Source of the DNA: an uncultured Candidatus Saccharibacteria bacterium
Lineage (GTDB): Bacteria > Patescibacteriota > Saccharimonadia > Saccharimonadales > Saccharimonadaceae
Direction: 5' to 3'
Length of the DNA: 64,000 nucleotides
NCBI GenBank assembly: GCA_938033875.1
Contig: CALHKG010000013.1
Location: 134,977-198,976 of the forward strand
The position numbers and the translations under genes were made by a program. Below, piece after piece: positions 25,769 through 34,624 of the stretch. The notes below the pieces were generated by a model. It was not told where the DNA came from and did not search any database. It saw nothing but the letters and a program-made list of their open reading frames with translations. Within the stretch, counting starts at the first letter, position 1; the number at the start of each line of letters is the position of its first letter.

Positions 25769-27108
25769 ATAGTTGTATATATTTCGTATGCACTTAACGC
25801 CGATAAAAATTGTTGAAATCTAAGAGTGTAGTCGCCATGGTATGGCCACGTCGCATGGTTTAGCCAGAAACCTATTAAGATTAGGCAATGATCTAAATTT
25901 ATTTCTTTGTAATAGTTTGAAATATTATGACCGCTTTTATGTAGGTCGATCAGTAGGCTAGTGATGTCGCTGCCGGATTCTCCAGGTCCAGACCAACTCC
26001 AGTCGATTAACTTAGTGCCGCGTTTGGGGTGCCAAGCCATATTTGATTGTCGAATGTCGTGATGACAAAAAACTAATTTTTTTATATCGCTATGTCGACT
26101 TCCGGCATTTAGTAAGGCAGGCAAGTCTGCTAATAATTTCTTAGTTATATTTTGACTATGGGGTGTTAATCTGTCTAAGAATCCTAATGACAACTCTCTC
26201 AATTTAGCTATTTTCTGCTCATCTAACGAGGCCCAACCTTCTTTAATAAAACTATCGCGTGACGATTCGATATCAAAAGTATCAGGCGGCAATGGTATAT
26301 TTTCCAATTCGTCAAATTTTTCCTTCGCTGATTTAACATAAGCGTCTAGCGTTTCGTTTTTTGCTCGCCATAGCCAACCTTCGTTGGACGTCATTGTCTC
26401 CATGATGAAAGTGTCGTCGTCTCGCAGTATTGATCTGGATGGAATTCCACTATATCCATGACAGCGCAGATAGGATATCGTGAACGCTTCTTTTCTCAAA
26501 TATTGGCGCAGTCTATTTCGTTTTATGCCGCCATATTTAGTCGATGTTCGCTTAATAAATACCGAATGATCATTTTTTGTGGCGATAATTTTGTCGTATT
26601 GCATATGACCGCCGTTAATATTGCGATAATTTTCGGAAAACTCTACTACCTTAATTAGCGACCGACAAGACAAATAATCAATAGCCCTGGTTACTATTTC
26701 ATCATGCGATGCGTATAATTTAGGCAAATTATTGAACGGTAGCCAGGCTGCGTCGATGGCATCGTCTTGTCCTGACACCTCTGATAGTTCGTTGACTATG
26801 AACAGATACGCACTGGTTTCGATCCATGACGTCTGGCTGTTGCGTGGATCGTTAACCAGTCCTTTATATATTAATATTGGATCGTCACTAATTATCGTTC
26901 CAGTTTCTTCTTTTGTTTCGCGAATTGCTGCGGTAAGGGATTCTTCTCTGGAATTGATGAACCCTCCAGGTAGTGCCCATTCTCCGCTGGATCGTTTTAT
27001 CAAAAGGATTTTTTGTGCGATTGGGTTGATTATTACACTGTCTGCGGTGTAATTTGGACCGTCATACCATAATTTACGATTTATAGATATTGGCATTGTT
27101 TTTTTCAT
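25765..27108 (-). CDS. Nudix hydrolase fused to an APH-type phosphotransferase
   Basis: A 447-residue fusion. Residues about 15-140 are a Nudix domain (ALPGGFINSREESLTAAIRE, then TKEETG). Residues about 150-440 are an aminoglycoside/choline-kinase-like domain: catalytic loop CHHDIRQSNMAWHPK near 345, and the metal-binding TKLIDWSWSGPGE just after. Substrates are unknown. The start overlaps the stop of the truncated nicotinate phosphoribosyltransferase as ATGA, so the two were translated together, which suggests a step in pyridine-nucleotide salvage. That link is inference. Confidence 0.85.
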   Translation of the reverse strand: MKKTMPISINRKLWYDGPNYTADSVIINPIAQKILLIKRSSGEWALPGGFINSREESLTAAIRETKEETGTIISDDPILIYKGLVNDPRNSQTSWIETSAYLFIVNELSEVSGQDDAIDAAWLPFNNLPKLYASHDEIVTRAIDYLSCRSLIKVVEFSENYRNINGGHMQYDKIIATKNDHSVFIKRTSTKYGGIKRNRLRQYLRKEAFTISYLRCHGYSGIPSRSILRDDDTFIMETMTSNEGWLWRAKNETLDAYVKSAKEKFDELENIPLPPDTFDIESSRDSFIKEGWASLDEQKIAKLRELSLGFLDRLTPHSQNITKKLLADLPALLNAGSRHSDIKKLVFCHHDIRQSNMAWHPKRGTKLIDWSWSGPGESGSDITSLLIDLHKSGHNISNYYKEINLDHCLILIGFWLNHATWPYHGDYTLRFQQFLSALSAYEIYTTI

Positions 27109-27848
27109 ACAGCAGCTAGAGTATTATTCAGTGCATTTTCCGCCAAAGCTGCTTTTACACGTTTACTATACTCTCTAATTTTATCACCTGAACCTATATG
27201 TTTGCCAGGAGTGTCGCTCAATTTGACCGTAGATACTCCATTGACTTCTGTGGCTTTCATAACAAAGTTGTTGGGTGTAATTCCAAGGTCGTTAGTCAAA
27301 GTCGTGCCCCAACCGAATGTTACATTTATTTTGTCCTTAAAGTAATCAGCTATCCTAATAATTTCGCCCACATCAAGTCCATCACTAAAGACGATAGTTT
27401 TCTCCAAAGGATCAATTCCGTTCTTTTTGTAAATTTCAATAGCCTTATTTCCAAATTCTATTGGGTCGCCGGAATCGTGGCGTAATCCTTTCCAAGAAGA
27501 CCATTGATCTGGAGTGAAGTCGGCGAAGAAGAAGTCGGTTGTAAATGTATCTGTTAGGGCAATTGATAGCTCGTCGCCGTATGTACCTTGCCAATCTTTT
27601 AGTACCTGATTGTGGCAACTTAGTGGGTTGTTCCCGGCTTTATCTGCCAGTGCAGCGTAGACCATTGGCATTTCGTGTGCAAAAGTTCCAATTGGTTTTA
27701 ATCCTAGTTTATGCGCCAAGTATATATTTGAAGTTCCGACAAAATTATCGGGGAGCTCATTTGCAACTCGTTCAATTACGTGCCTATGCCAATCATAGCT
27801 AAAACGTCGTCGTGTGCCGAAATCAGAAAATTTAATATCTGGGCGGCT
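27105..27848 (-). pseudogene. pncB: Nicotinate phosphoribosyltransferase, N-terminal half missing
   Basis: The frame is open from 27848 down to 27105 with convincing PncB sequence: DFGTRRRFSYDWH, FVGTSNIYLAHKLGLKPIGT, TFAHEMP, GLRHDSGDP and IVFSDGLDV. Family members are about 400 residues or more; here only about 247 are present, beginning inside the first barrel strands. Upstream there is a stop at 27849-27851 and then 85 bases of non-coding sequence to a tRNA. No ATG or GTG lies in the conserved first part; the first possible start is TTG 27719, far inside the domain. I therefore call it a 5'-truncated remnant. The PncB reaction, nicotinate plus PRPP to NaMN, needs the missing part. Confidence 0.8.
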
Positions 27849-27937
27849 TTAAGTATAGAAATTTGTTTGCAAATTTATTCTGTACTTATTTAGTGATATA
27901 TGTTAAGATAGATCAGAACGAATGATAGAGATATCTT

Positions 27938-28014
27938 CGGGGTGTGGCGCAGTTGGCTAGCGCGCGCGGTTTGGGACCGTGAGGTCGAAGGTTCGAGTCC
28001 TTTCACCCCGACCA
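27938..28014 (+). tRNA. tRNA-Pro (anticodon UGG)
   Basis: Acceptor CGGGGTG/CACCCCG, D arm GCGCAGTTGGCTAGCGC, loop TTTGGGA with anticodon TGG at 27972-27974, T arm AGGTTCGAGTCCT and encoded CCA. A possible -10 TAAGAT lies near 27904-27909. A terminator follows. Confidence 0.96.
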
Positions 28015-28039
28015 ATTGAAATCATTCAGTGTATTAAAA

Positions 28040-28066
28040 TAACTGGCGTTTAGCCAGTTATTTTTT
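28040..28066. terminator. Terminator between tRNA-Pro and the converging transferase gene
   Basis: Eight-pair stem TAACTGGC/GCCAGTTA with loop GTTTA, then six T on plus. On minus, AAAAT precedes it, so it may also end the opposite transcript. It overlaps the stop of the minus-strand gene. Confidence 0.85.
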
Positions 28067-29569
28067 ATTTTCGTATAGTCCAATAATCAAGTCGCCATCA
28101 TGGAACTCTTGCTTTAATTGCCAATAGGGCGGAACTTGTTTTTTATATTCGTCATATGTTTTTTCGCGAAGAATTAGCCAGATTCTTGGAGATTTTACTG
28201 ACTCTAAAGAACTAATTTCTGGAGTATTTAGTTTCTTAATTAATCCCCATTCGCCAACCCAACCCAGCTCTTCTTTTGGCTTCAGGAGAATAATCTCTTT
28301 ATTTGTGTGGTTGTAATAGGAAGTATGAAAATAGGTGTAGATCTCGCCAGAGATAATAACATCACTACTCTGGATATTTTTATTTATATGATTCATGGCT
28401 GTGTTGGTATTATTCCAGGATGATTCCGCAATGTTTTTACTGCCAATATGCCACATGTAATGACCGATAAATAACGTCAGAATGATAGATATTCCAATAG
28501 ACCACCATTTTTTATTAGAAAAAATAAGCCCGATGAATACCGCAATCAAGCCATAAAACACCGGTGCCGAATAAGTGAAGTATCGATCTAAATAAACTGG
28601 TCGACCTTGGCTGAGCGTGTAAACGATGATCATTGGTAGTAGCAGCCAAATTGTTAAAATCCAAATTGCTGCTTGATATTTGGGAAGTTTTTTGGCTAGG
28701 ATGAATGAAATTGCGACTATAACTGGCGGCAGTAGCAACCCAAAATAGCGGACAATTCTGCCGTCGTAAGTTAAGAACATTGATAATGTTGTCGGGATGG
28801 TAAATTTAGTGACTTCGGGGATCCAGAAGCCGCCGCTTACTCGGCTGGTTTGGGAGATCATAACTGGTAGCCAGGGGAGAAATAGCAAAAAGCATGTTCC
28901 AGCGGCAAGCCAAACATTTTTGTCCTTAAATATATTTTTTATGGCAGTGAGATTTCCGTCAAGTTTTAGCCAAATATATGCGAAATGCGCGGGTAATATG
29001 AGCGCTAGAAAATACTGAACATAAAGGCCGAGTGCCACTAAAATTCCGTATAGTGCCCACCAGAACTTCTTATTTTTGTGCTCGACCGCCACGACAAATG
29101 CGTATGTCATTACTACAGCCAAAAGTGCCGCCAGCGCATACATTCGAGCTTCGTCGCTATAGCGAATTAAGAATGGTCCTAGTGCTGCTAAAAAACTTCC
29201 AAATACGGCAATTCTTTTAGAGAAAAGTTTTTGGAGTAATAGAAACAATAGAGCAATCGTCAGAACTCCGCACGTAACACTAAACCCTCTGAGTGAAGCT
29301 ACGGAATTGCCGAAAATCAATTGCCAAACGTGCATAATAACGTAATAAAGCGGCGGGTGGACATCTGTGGTTGTGATGGTGATAATTTCCCTGATTGGCT
29401 GCTGAATGATGGCCGCCGTATATCCTTCATCGTGCCAAATATCGGCTTTTGTTAAATAGGTAAGTCGAACGTTGATGGCTAAAATTAAGATTGGAATTAG
29501 CCAAATCCAACCGGGCATTTTATGAAGAAATGCATATAGCTTTTTAAGATATATACGGATTTTTTTCAT
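28058..29569 (-). CDS. GT39-like membrane glycosyltransferase
   Basis: A 503-residue polytopic protein with about eleven helices and a soluble C-terminus of some 110 residues. The first outer loop carries WHDEGYTA (about 43-50), the acidic D-E-x-Y motif of GT-C transferases, followed by TDVHPPLYY. It is of the PMT_2 type that moves sugars from polyprenyl phosphate carriers to glycolipid or protein. The acceptor is unknown. It lies four bases from the GatD gene on the same strand, perhaps one envelope operon. Confidence 0.85.
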   Translation of the reverse strand: MKKIRIYLKKLYAFLHKMPGWIWLIPILILAINVRLTYLTKADIWHDEGYTAAIIQQPIREIITITTTDVHPPLYYVIMHVWQLIFGNSVASLRGFSVTCGVLTIALLFLLLQKLFSKRIAVFGSFLAALGPFLIRYSDEARMYALAALLAVVMTYAFVVAVEHKNKKFWWALYGILVALGLYVQYFLALILPAHFAYIWLKLDGNLTAIKNIFKDKNVWLAAGTCFLLFLPWLPVMISQTSRVSGGFWIPEVTKFTIPTTLSMFLTYDGRIVRYFGLLLPPVIVAISFILAKKLPKYQAAIWILTIWLLLPMIIVYTLSQGRPVYLDRYFTYSAPVFYGLIAVFIGLIFSNKKWWSIGISIILTLFIGHYMWHIGSKNIAESSWNNTNTAMNHINKNIQSSDVIISGEIYTYFHTSYYNHTNKEIILLKPKEELGWVGEWGLIKKLNTPEISSLESVKSPRIWLILREKTYDEYKKQVPPYWQLKQEFHDGDLIIGLYENKK

Positions 29570-29572
29570 GAA

Positions 29573-30295
29573 TTATCTGGATAATTTTAACGCTATCTCT
29601 CTCGCTTTATTCGCTAAAGTATCGTCATTTTTTTCCAGTCCCGAATCTGAACTTACGCCGCGTCGCTCTAGTGATTCGCTAATAAGAAAATCTGCAATCT
29701 GCGGGTTTTTAGGTAGAATCGGACCGTGGAGGTAAGTGGCAATGATGTTGTTATAGCGAACACCTTCGTTTGCGTCGGTCATGTTATTACCGGCGCCTTT
29801 AATAACTTGCCCAAGAGGTTTGGCGGTCTTATCTAAGAAAGTTTGTCCGCTGTGATTTTCATAGCCAACGATATCTCCAAATTCCTGACTTTTAATGACA
29901 ATGTTGCCAATCATCCGCTCGTCGCCAGCAATTGTTTCAATCGGCAAAATGTTAGCGCCAACAATTTCCTCGCCCTTGAGTGTTCGGAAAAACCGACCAA
30001 ATAATTGGTACATTCCGCAAATCATCAACATCGGCACGCCGTCTTTTGCTAATTGTCGCAGTTCGTCAGCTCGCGCCAGAAGATCATTTTGAATAATCGT
30101 CTGCCCAGAATCTTGTCCGCCGCCGCCAACAAAAATATCAATTTTAGAAAAATCCGTTGAATCGTCTGGATTGTGATCGATAATCTCAACTTCAAAGCCG
30201 CGTCGTTCTAGTCGTTTTTTCAGGACTAGCGTGTTGCCCCAGTCGCCATAAAGATTCATATCTCGCGGATAAAGTTGCGCAATTGTTATTTTCAT
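29573..30295 (-). CDS. gatD: GatD, glutaminase subunit of lipid II isoglutaminyl synthase
   Basis: A 240-residue class I glutamine amidotransferase: IDIFVGGGGQDSGQ (about 51-64), nucleophile Cys in MLMICGMYQLFG (about 94) and catalytic His in IIATYLHGPIL (about 187). With MurT it amidates the D-Glu of the peptidoglycan stem. The start overlaps the murT stop by one base. Amidation is known in Firmicutes and Actinobacteria and is common in Saccharibacteria. Confidence 0.92.
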   Translation of the reverse strand: MKITIAQLYPRDMNLYGDWGNTLVLKKRLERRGFEVEIIDHNPDDSTDFSKIDIFVGGGGQDSGQTIIQNDLLARADELRQLAKDGVPMLMICGMYQLFGRFFRTLKGEEIVGANILPIETIAGDERMIGNIVIKSQEFGDIVGYENHSGQTFLDKTAKPLGQVIKGAGNNMTDANEGVRYNNIIATYLHGPILPKNPQIADFLISESLERRGVSSDSGLEKNDDTLANKAREIALKLSR

Positions 30296-31557
30296 TATGA
30301 TATTTCCTCCACGTCGGTTTTTTCGCTTAGCAGGCGGCGAATCGCTGTCATGGCTGTGTAGCTACAAAAAATCTGTTTTGGCTCGTCGGGATTGGTATTA
30401 ATGAAATCTTCCAGAGCTTTCGAAATATTTGTGTCAATTTTCCCAATTGAAATGTCATCATATTGAAGTCGCAAAGCCATATCGTAAGCGCGCGCGCCGC
30501 TGATCATTGTTACGTTTTTTAATAGCGAAAAATCGACGTCCCAGAACCAACTGACATCTCGTCCGTCGGCGTAGTTGTCATTAACAGCAATCATCGTAGC
30601 GCTATTGTTTTTGGCGAACGACAGAAGTGCTAGCCGAAAGCCACTCGGATTTTTCACCAAAATAAGCTCAATTGGCGTGCCGTTTAGATAAATCGTTTCG
30701 CCACGACCAAACGCCGGCTTTATGTTTTCCAACGCAGATAAAATTGTATCGGTAATTTCCGGTCCCGCTATTTGTCGAGCCAGGGCAACCGCTGCCGCCG
30801 CGTTGAGAAGATTATAAACTCCAGTGAGCTGCAGATCTACGTCAATTTCTTTATTGTCAATTTGAAAAGTCGCCTGTTGAGCGTTAATTTTTTTCAATAA
30901 AACATCAGCCGCCACGCTTTGATTTGCGACCGCGGTTCCGTATTTTAGAGTGTCATCCGTTGGCATCAATTGAAGCAATTCGCTAGTTGTACCGAAGAAA
31001 ACTTTTTTAGCCTGAATATGTTCGCTAATCTTAAAAATTCGTGGATCATCACGGTTGAGAACGACAGTGTCGCTGGTGGCTTCAGCTATTTTTTGAAGCA
31101 GTGCGGCTGTATTGTCAATTTCTCCAAATCTGTCCAATTGATCACGCATAACATTCAGAAGCAGGGAAAAACGCGGACGAACAATTTGCACGAATTTAAC
31201 CGCCCAAGCCTCGTCCAGCTCCAGAACCGCAATGTCGGCGTCCAGTTTGCCGCGAATATTGACCTCATCAAGTAACGCTGCTGCCACGCCTCGGGAAAAA
31301 TTGCTACCAGTACGATTAGTGAAGACTTTCAATCCGACCGATTCTAATAATTCTACAACAATTTTTGTCGTCGTCGTTTTTCCGTTCGTTCCACTGATAA
31401 TCACCACACCTTGCGGCAAATCTGCCAACGTTCTCTGAATAAATTTTGGGTCAATTTTTTCAATCACCAAACCCGGCAAGGCTGAACCGCCACCGCGCAA
31501 TTTAGCGACTTTCTTGACGCTTTTGCCAATAATAGTACTAATCATCTGTCTTGCCAT
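30295..31557 (-). CDS. murT: MurT, Mur-ligase subunit of lipid II isoglutaminyl synthase, without zinc ribbon
   Basis: A 420-residue Mur ligase. ATP loop SGTNGKTTTTKIV (about 53-65), LELDEAW (about 118), NLLNAAAA (about 240) and the MurT-specific DGRDVSWFWDVDF (about 335) are present. The four-Cys zinc ribbon found in the central domain of known MurT is absent: the whole protein has a single Cys near its end. TATAAT on the minus strand (31565-31570) lies seven bases before the ATG and back to back with the promoter of the next gene. Confidence 0.92.
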   Translation of the reverse strand: MARQMISTIIGKSVKKVAKLRGGGSALPGLVIEKIDPKFIQRTLADLPQGVVIISGTNGKTTTTKIVVELLESVGLKVFTNRTGSNFSRGVAAALLDEVNIRGKLDADIAVLELDEAWAVKFVQIVRPRFSLLLNVMRDQLDRFGEIDNTAALLQKIAEATSDTVVLNRDDPRIFKISEHIQAKKVFFGTTSELLQLMPTDDTLKYGTAVANQSVAADVLLKKINAQQATFQIDNKEIDVDLQLTGVYNLLNAAAAVALARQIAGPEITDTILSALENIKPAFGRGETIYLNGTPIELILVKNPSGFRLALLSFAKNNSATMIAVNDNYADGRDVSWFWDVDFSLLKNVTMISGARAYDMALRLQYDDISIGKIDTNISKALEDFINTNPDEPKQIFCSYTAMTAIRRLLSEKTDVEEIS

Positions 31558-31564
31558 ATTGTCT

Positions 31565-31595
31565 ATTATACTCTGCCGGGCCGATGTGCTACAAT
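31565..31595. promoter_or_regulatory. Divergent leaderless promoter pair (murT / membrane protein)
   Basis: TATAAT on minus at 31565-31570 serves murT; TACAAT with TGc on plus at 31590-31595 serves the gene at 31602. The two ATGs are only 44 bases apart, so the polymerase footprints must overlap. Confidence 0.65.
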
Positions 31596-31601
31596 ATCAA
31601 T

Positions 31602-31982
31602 ATGTTTTTGGTGGGTATCTTTCAGTGGTGGTATGGCAATGGCTTGTTGCAATATATTCGACAAAGTTTTCTGGGGGTTTTACGAACCGCAGATTTTTTC
31701 TCAGTCGGGCTGCTTTTGAAAACCTTATTCAATCCGTTTCGCCAGATTTCAGCCGCTCCAGTTGGTGGCGACTTATCTGTGCAGCTATCTGCGTTTTTTG
31801 ACAAAATGTTCTCGCGAGTAATTGGCGCGGTTGTGCGCTCCATGGTGATAATTATTGGAATATTGATGATATTGCTACGATTTTTGTGGATGATTGTAGG
31901 AATTATTATGTGGCTGGCGCTGCCGCTGATGCCGTTTATCGGAATCATTTTATGGCAATTGGGAGTTTCTGTATGGAAATAG
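31602..31982 (+). CDS. Small membrane protein encoded before the Clp-like ATPase
   Basis: About 126 residues from ATG 31602 (an upstream in-frame ATG at 31551 would lie inside murT and before the -10). It has an amphipathic start (FLVGIFQWWYGNGLLQYIRQ), then a polar stretch LKTLFNPFRQISAA and two helices near the end. It overlaps the AAA gene by ten bases, so the two likely work together at the membrane. I recognise no family. Confidence 0.7.
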   Translation: MFLVGIFQWWYGNGLLQYIRQSFLGVLRTADFFSVGLLLKTLFNPFRQISAAPVGGDLSVQLSAFFDKMFSRVIGAVVRSMVIIIGILMILLRFLWMIVGIIMWLALPLMPFIGIILWQLGVSVWK

Positions 31983-34423
31983 AGCCGAGATTTAATTATG
32001 ACAGTTTGCGAGCTCAGAAGGCACGATTTTCTGTGAGGTTTGGCAATGCTTGGCATATCGTGGCGATAGCTGTCGGCATTATGTTAGTTTTGCTTGGTTT
32101 GTGGTCGTTGATTGAACACGGGGCAATTGGCTGGCTATTATTTGGTCTGAGTGGTCCGATGATTATGGTGTCAATTTGGTGGGAAAAAGATCTTAAGACG
32201 GCAGAAATTAGTAAAAATCCTAAGACAATTGACGATGTGATGGCGGCGGATGTTTTGGGCAAATTGCCGCGCAGACCGACGCCGATTGATATTGCTGAGG
32301 CGATTACAGGTACGCGGGCCGGGCAGTTTTTGGCAGTGCGGCTGGGTTTGACGCCGAATTTCTTGCGCAATATTTCCGTCGACGACCCGAATCGAACGGA
32401 GCAGATTTGGAAAGCGGCGATTGAAATTTGGCAGAGCACGGAAAGTCCGAAGATTACTAGCGCGGTTTTGGCGGCGGCGATAGTAAAGCAATTGCCACAA
32501 CACGATTCTTTGTTGGCTAATATGAAGATCGATTTTCATGATATCGAGGAGACTATTCGATGGTACGAGCGAATAAAGGCGCTGATTGACCAATATAAAG
32601 AGAAGCCGCTAAATACGGGCGGAATTGCTAGGGATTGGTCTTTTGGTTATACGCCACTGCTGAGTCGATTTGCTCAGAATATTAGCGTCAGTGTATCTGG
32701 CGGCGCGTTTACAACTAAGTTGGCTGCGCACGAGGAAGCGTTGGGACAGATGCTTAAAACGTTTAGTTCTGGCGGACGGCAGAATATTACGTTGGTTGGA
32801 GCTGACGGTGCGGGAAAAAGTACTGTCGTGTCGGCGTTTGCGGAAATGCTGATTGACGGACATCGAGGCGTTCCTGGTTCGCTGATGTATCAGCAGGTTT
32901 TTATGTTGGACGCGTCGTCGTTGATTAGTGTGGCGTCGGGTCGCGGGGAATTGGAAAATCTAGTAACGATGATTTTGAACGAAGCTTTTCTGTCGAAAAA
33001 CGTGATTTTATGTCTGGACAATGCGCAATTATTCTTCGAAGAAGGCGTTGGTTCGGTTGACCTGAGCAATGTACTATTGCCAATTCTGGAGGCGGGCAGA
33101 CTTAGGACGATTTTAACGATGGACGATCAGCGATTTTTGCAAATTTCCCAGACTAAGCCGCAGCTTGCTCACGCTTTGAATACAATTGCAATTCAGCCGT
33201 CAAATGAACCCGAAACTATGAAAATTATGCGCGATCAATTGGTTTTATTCGAGGCGCAGCACAAAGTGACATATATGTATCAGGCGCTGGCAGAGGCGTA
33301 TCGTGTTGGCGATCGTTATGTTCAGGACTTAGTGATGCCAGGTAAGGCGTTGAAAATTTTGGAAGCGGCGGCAAGTTACGCGAGTGGCGGGCTAGTGACC
33401 GCGCAATCTGTGGATGACGCGATTGAAAAGACTCTTGGTATAAAAATTTCGGTAGCATCTTTGAGCGACGAAAAGGAAAAATTGTTAAACTTGGAGTCAT
33501 TAATTCATCAGCGAATGATCAATCAAACGCGAGCCGTGACGGTCGTTTCTGACGCTATTCGCCGCGCGCGCACAGGTGTTAGAAATCAGAATCGACCGAT
33601 TGGCGCATTCCTATTTCTTGGTCCGACTGGTGTTGGCAAAACAGAGCTTTCGAAAGCTTTGGCGGATGTTTATTTTGGCGGTGAAGGCAATATGATTCGC
33701 TTGGATTTGAACGAATTTGTCAGGCCGGATGACGTGGCTAGGTTAATTGCGGATGGCGCGCGAGATCCAGGGAGTTTGACTGCTCAAGTTCAGAAGCGAC
33801 CGTTCTCTGTCGTGCTTTTGGATGAAATTGAAAAGGCTCATCCTCAGGTTTTGACGACACTTCTGCAGCTTTTGGATGAAGGAATACTTCGCGATGAAAA
33901 TAACCGAGAAATTAGTTTTCGCGATACGATTGTAATTGCGACGTCAAATGCTGGCGCGGATAGAATTCGTGAATATATTGAGCGGGGCTATCAATTGGAG
34001 CAGTTCGAGCAGACGTTTATTAACGAGCTGATTAATGCCAATTTATTCCGCCCAGAGTTTTTGAACCGTTTTGATGAAATCGTTTTGTTCCGTCCGCTAG
34101 GAAAAGAGGAATTGTTGCAGGTTGTTGATTTGATTTTGGCGGGAGTTAATAAGACTTTGGCACCGCAAAAAATTCAAGTTGCGGTTGAGGAAGAAGGTAA
34201 GAAATTGTTGGTCGAAGCTGGCTATGATCCAAGATTGGGAGCTCGTCCAATGCGCCGCGTCGTCCAGCGAGCTGTCGAGAATACCGTCGCTAAGCAAATG
34301 CTGGCGGGAACTGTCGCGCCCGGTTCGACCACGATTATCACCGCTGATCAGATTCGCCAGATTTTAGGTTCGCAATCTGCGCAAATGTCGCCGGGAATTC
34401 AGAATCCGTCACTGAATAGCTAG
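31973..34423 (+). CDS. Membrane-anchored Clp-type AAA+ ATPase (ClpB/ClpC-like)
   Basis: About 816 residues from ATG 31973, preceded by GGGAG at 31961-31965. Two membrane helices lie at about 24-65. A Clp_N-like repeat region follows, then the first AAA domain with Walker A GADGAGKST (about 277) and Walker B VILCLDNAQ, where the usual DE is DN. The second AAA domain has GPTGVGKT (about 551), SVVLLDEIEKAHP and sensor TSNAGAD, then the C-terminal Clp D2-small domain (GYDPRLGARPMRRVVQ). ClpC/ClpB unfoldases remodel or degrade proteins. The N-terminal membrane anchor is unusual; no ClpP is nearby. No obvious P-loop IGF/L-type ClpP-binding loop is clear to me. Confidence 0.88.
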   Translation: MEIEPRFNYDSLRAQKARFSVRFGNAWHIVAIAVGIMLVLLGLWSLIEHGAIGWLLFGLSGPMIMVSIWWEKDLKTAEISKNPKTIDDVMAADVLGKLPRRPTPIDIAEAITGTRAGQFLAVRLGLTPNFLRNISVDDPNRTEQIWKAAIEIWQSTESPKITSAVLAAAIVKQLPQHDSLLANMKIDFHDIEETIRWYERIKALIDQYKEKPLNTGGIARDWSFGYTPLLSRFAQNISVSVSGGAFTTKLAAHEEALGQMLKTFSSGGRQNITLVGADGAGKSTVVSAFAEMLIDGHRGVPGSLMYQQVFMLDASSLISVASGRGELENLVTMILNEAFLSKNVILCLDNAQLFFEEGVGSVDLSNVLLPILEAGRLRTILTMDDQRFLQISQTKPQLAHALNTIAIQPSNEPETMKIMRDQLVLFEAQHKVTYMYQALAEAYRVGDRYVQDLVMPGKALKILEAAASYASGGLVTAQSVDDAIEKTLGIKISVASLSDEKEKLLNLESLIHQRMINQTRAVTVVSDAIRRARTGVRNQNRPIGAFLFLGPTGVGKTELSKALADVYFGGEGNMIRLDLNEFVRPDDVARLIADGARDPGSLTAQVQKRPFSVVLLDEIEKAHPQVLTTLLQLLDEGILRDENNREISFRDTIVIATSNAGADRIREYIERGYQLEQFEQTFINELINANLFRPEFLNRFDEIVLFRPLGKEELLQVVDLILAGVNKTLAPQKIQVAVEEEGKKLLVEAGYDPRLGARPMRRVVQRAVENTVAKQMLAGTVAPGSTTIITADQIRQILGSQSAQMSPGIQNPSLNS

Positions 34424-34465
34424 CTCAGCCGCTCGATTAGTGTTTTTATGAGTATCGTTATAAAT

Positions 34466-34485
34466 AAAAACCCGTCATAATGACG
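34466..34485 (-). terminator. Terminator of tRNA-Arg (minus strand)
   Basis: Read on minus: stem CGTCA/TGACG with a three-base loop, followed by GGGTTTTTATT. Short stem, moderate strength. Confidence 0.6.
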
Positions 34486-34493
34486 AGCTATTT

Positions 34494-34570
34494 TGGTACA
34501 CCCGGCAAGATTCGAACTTGCGACCCCTTGGTTCGAAGCCAAGTACTCTAATCCGCTGAGCTACGGGTGC
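34494..34570 (-). tRNA. tRNA-Arg (anticodon UCG)
   Basis: On minus: acceptor GCACCCG/CGGGTGT, D arm GCTCAGCGGATTAGAGT, anticodon stem CTTGG/CCAAG around CTTCGAA, T arm AAGTTCGAATCTT, CCA encoded. Confidence 0.96.
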
Positions 34571-34624
34571 GTATGAAGTTATTATATCATAGATGACGGC
34601 CGAGTAAAATGATATACTATATGC

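Noticed and set aside
27717..27719. TTG 27719 as true start of a short nicotinate phosphoribosyltransferase
   Set aside because: Conserved family sequence continues upstream in the same frame to 27848, so the real gene began earlier.
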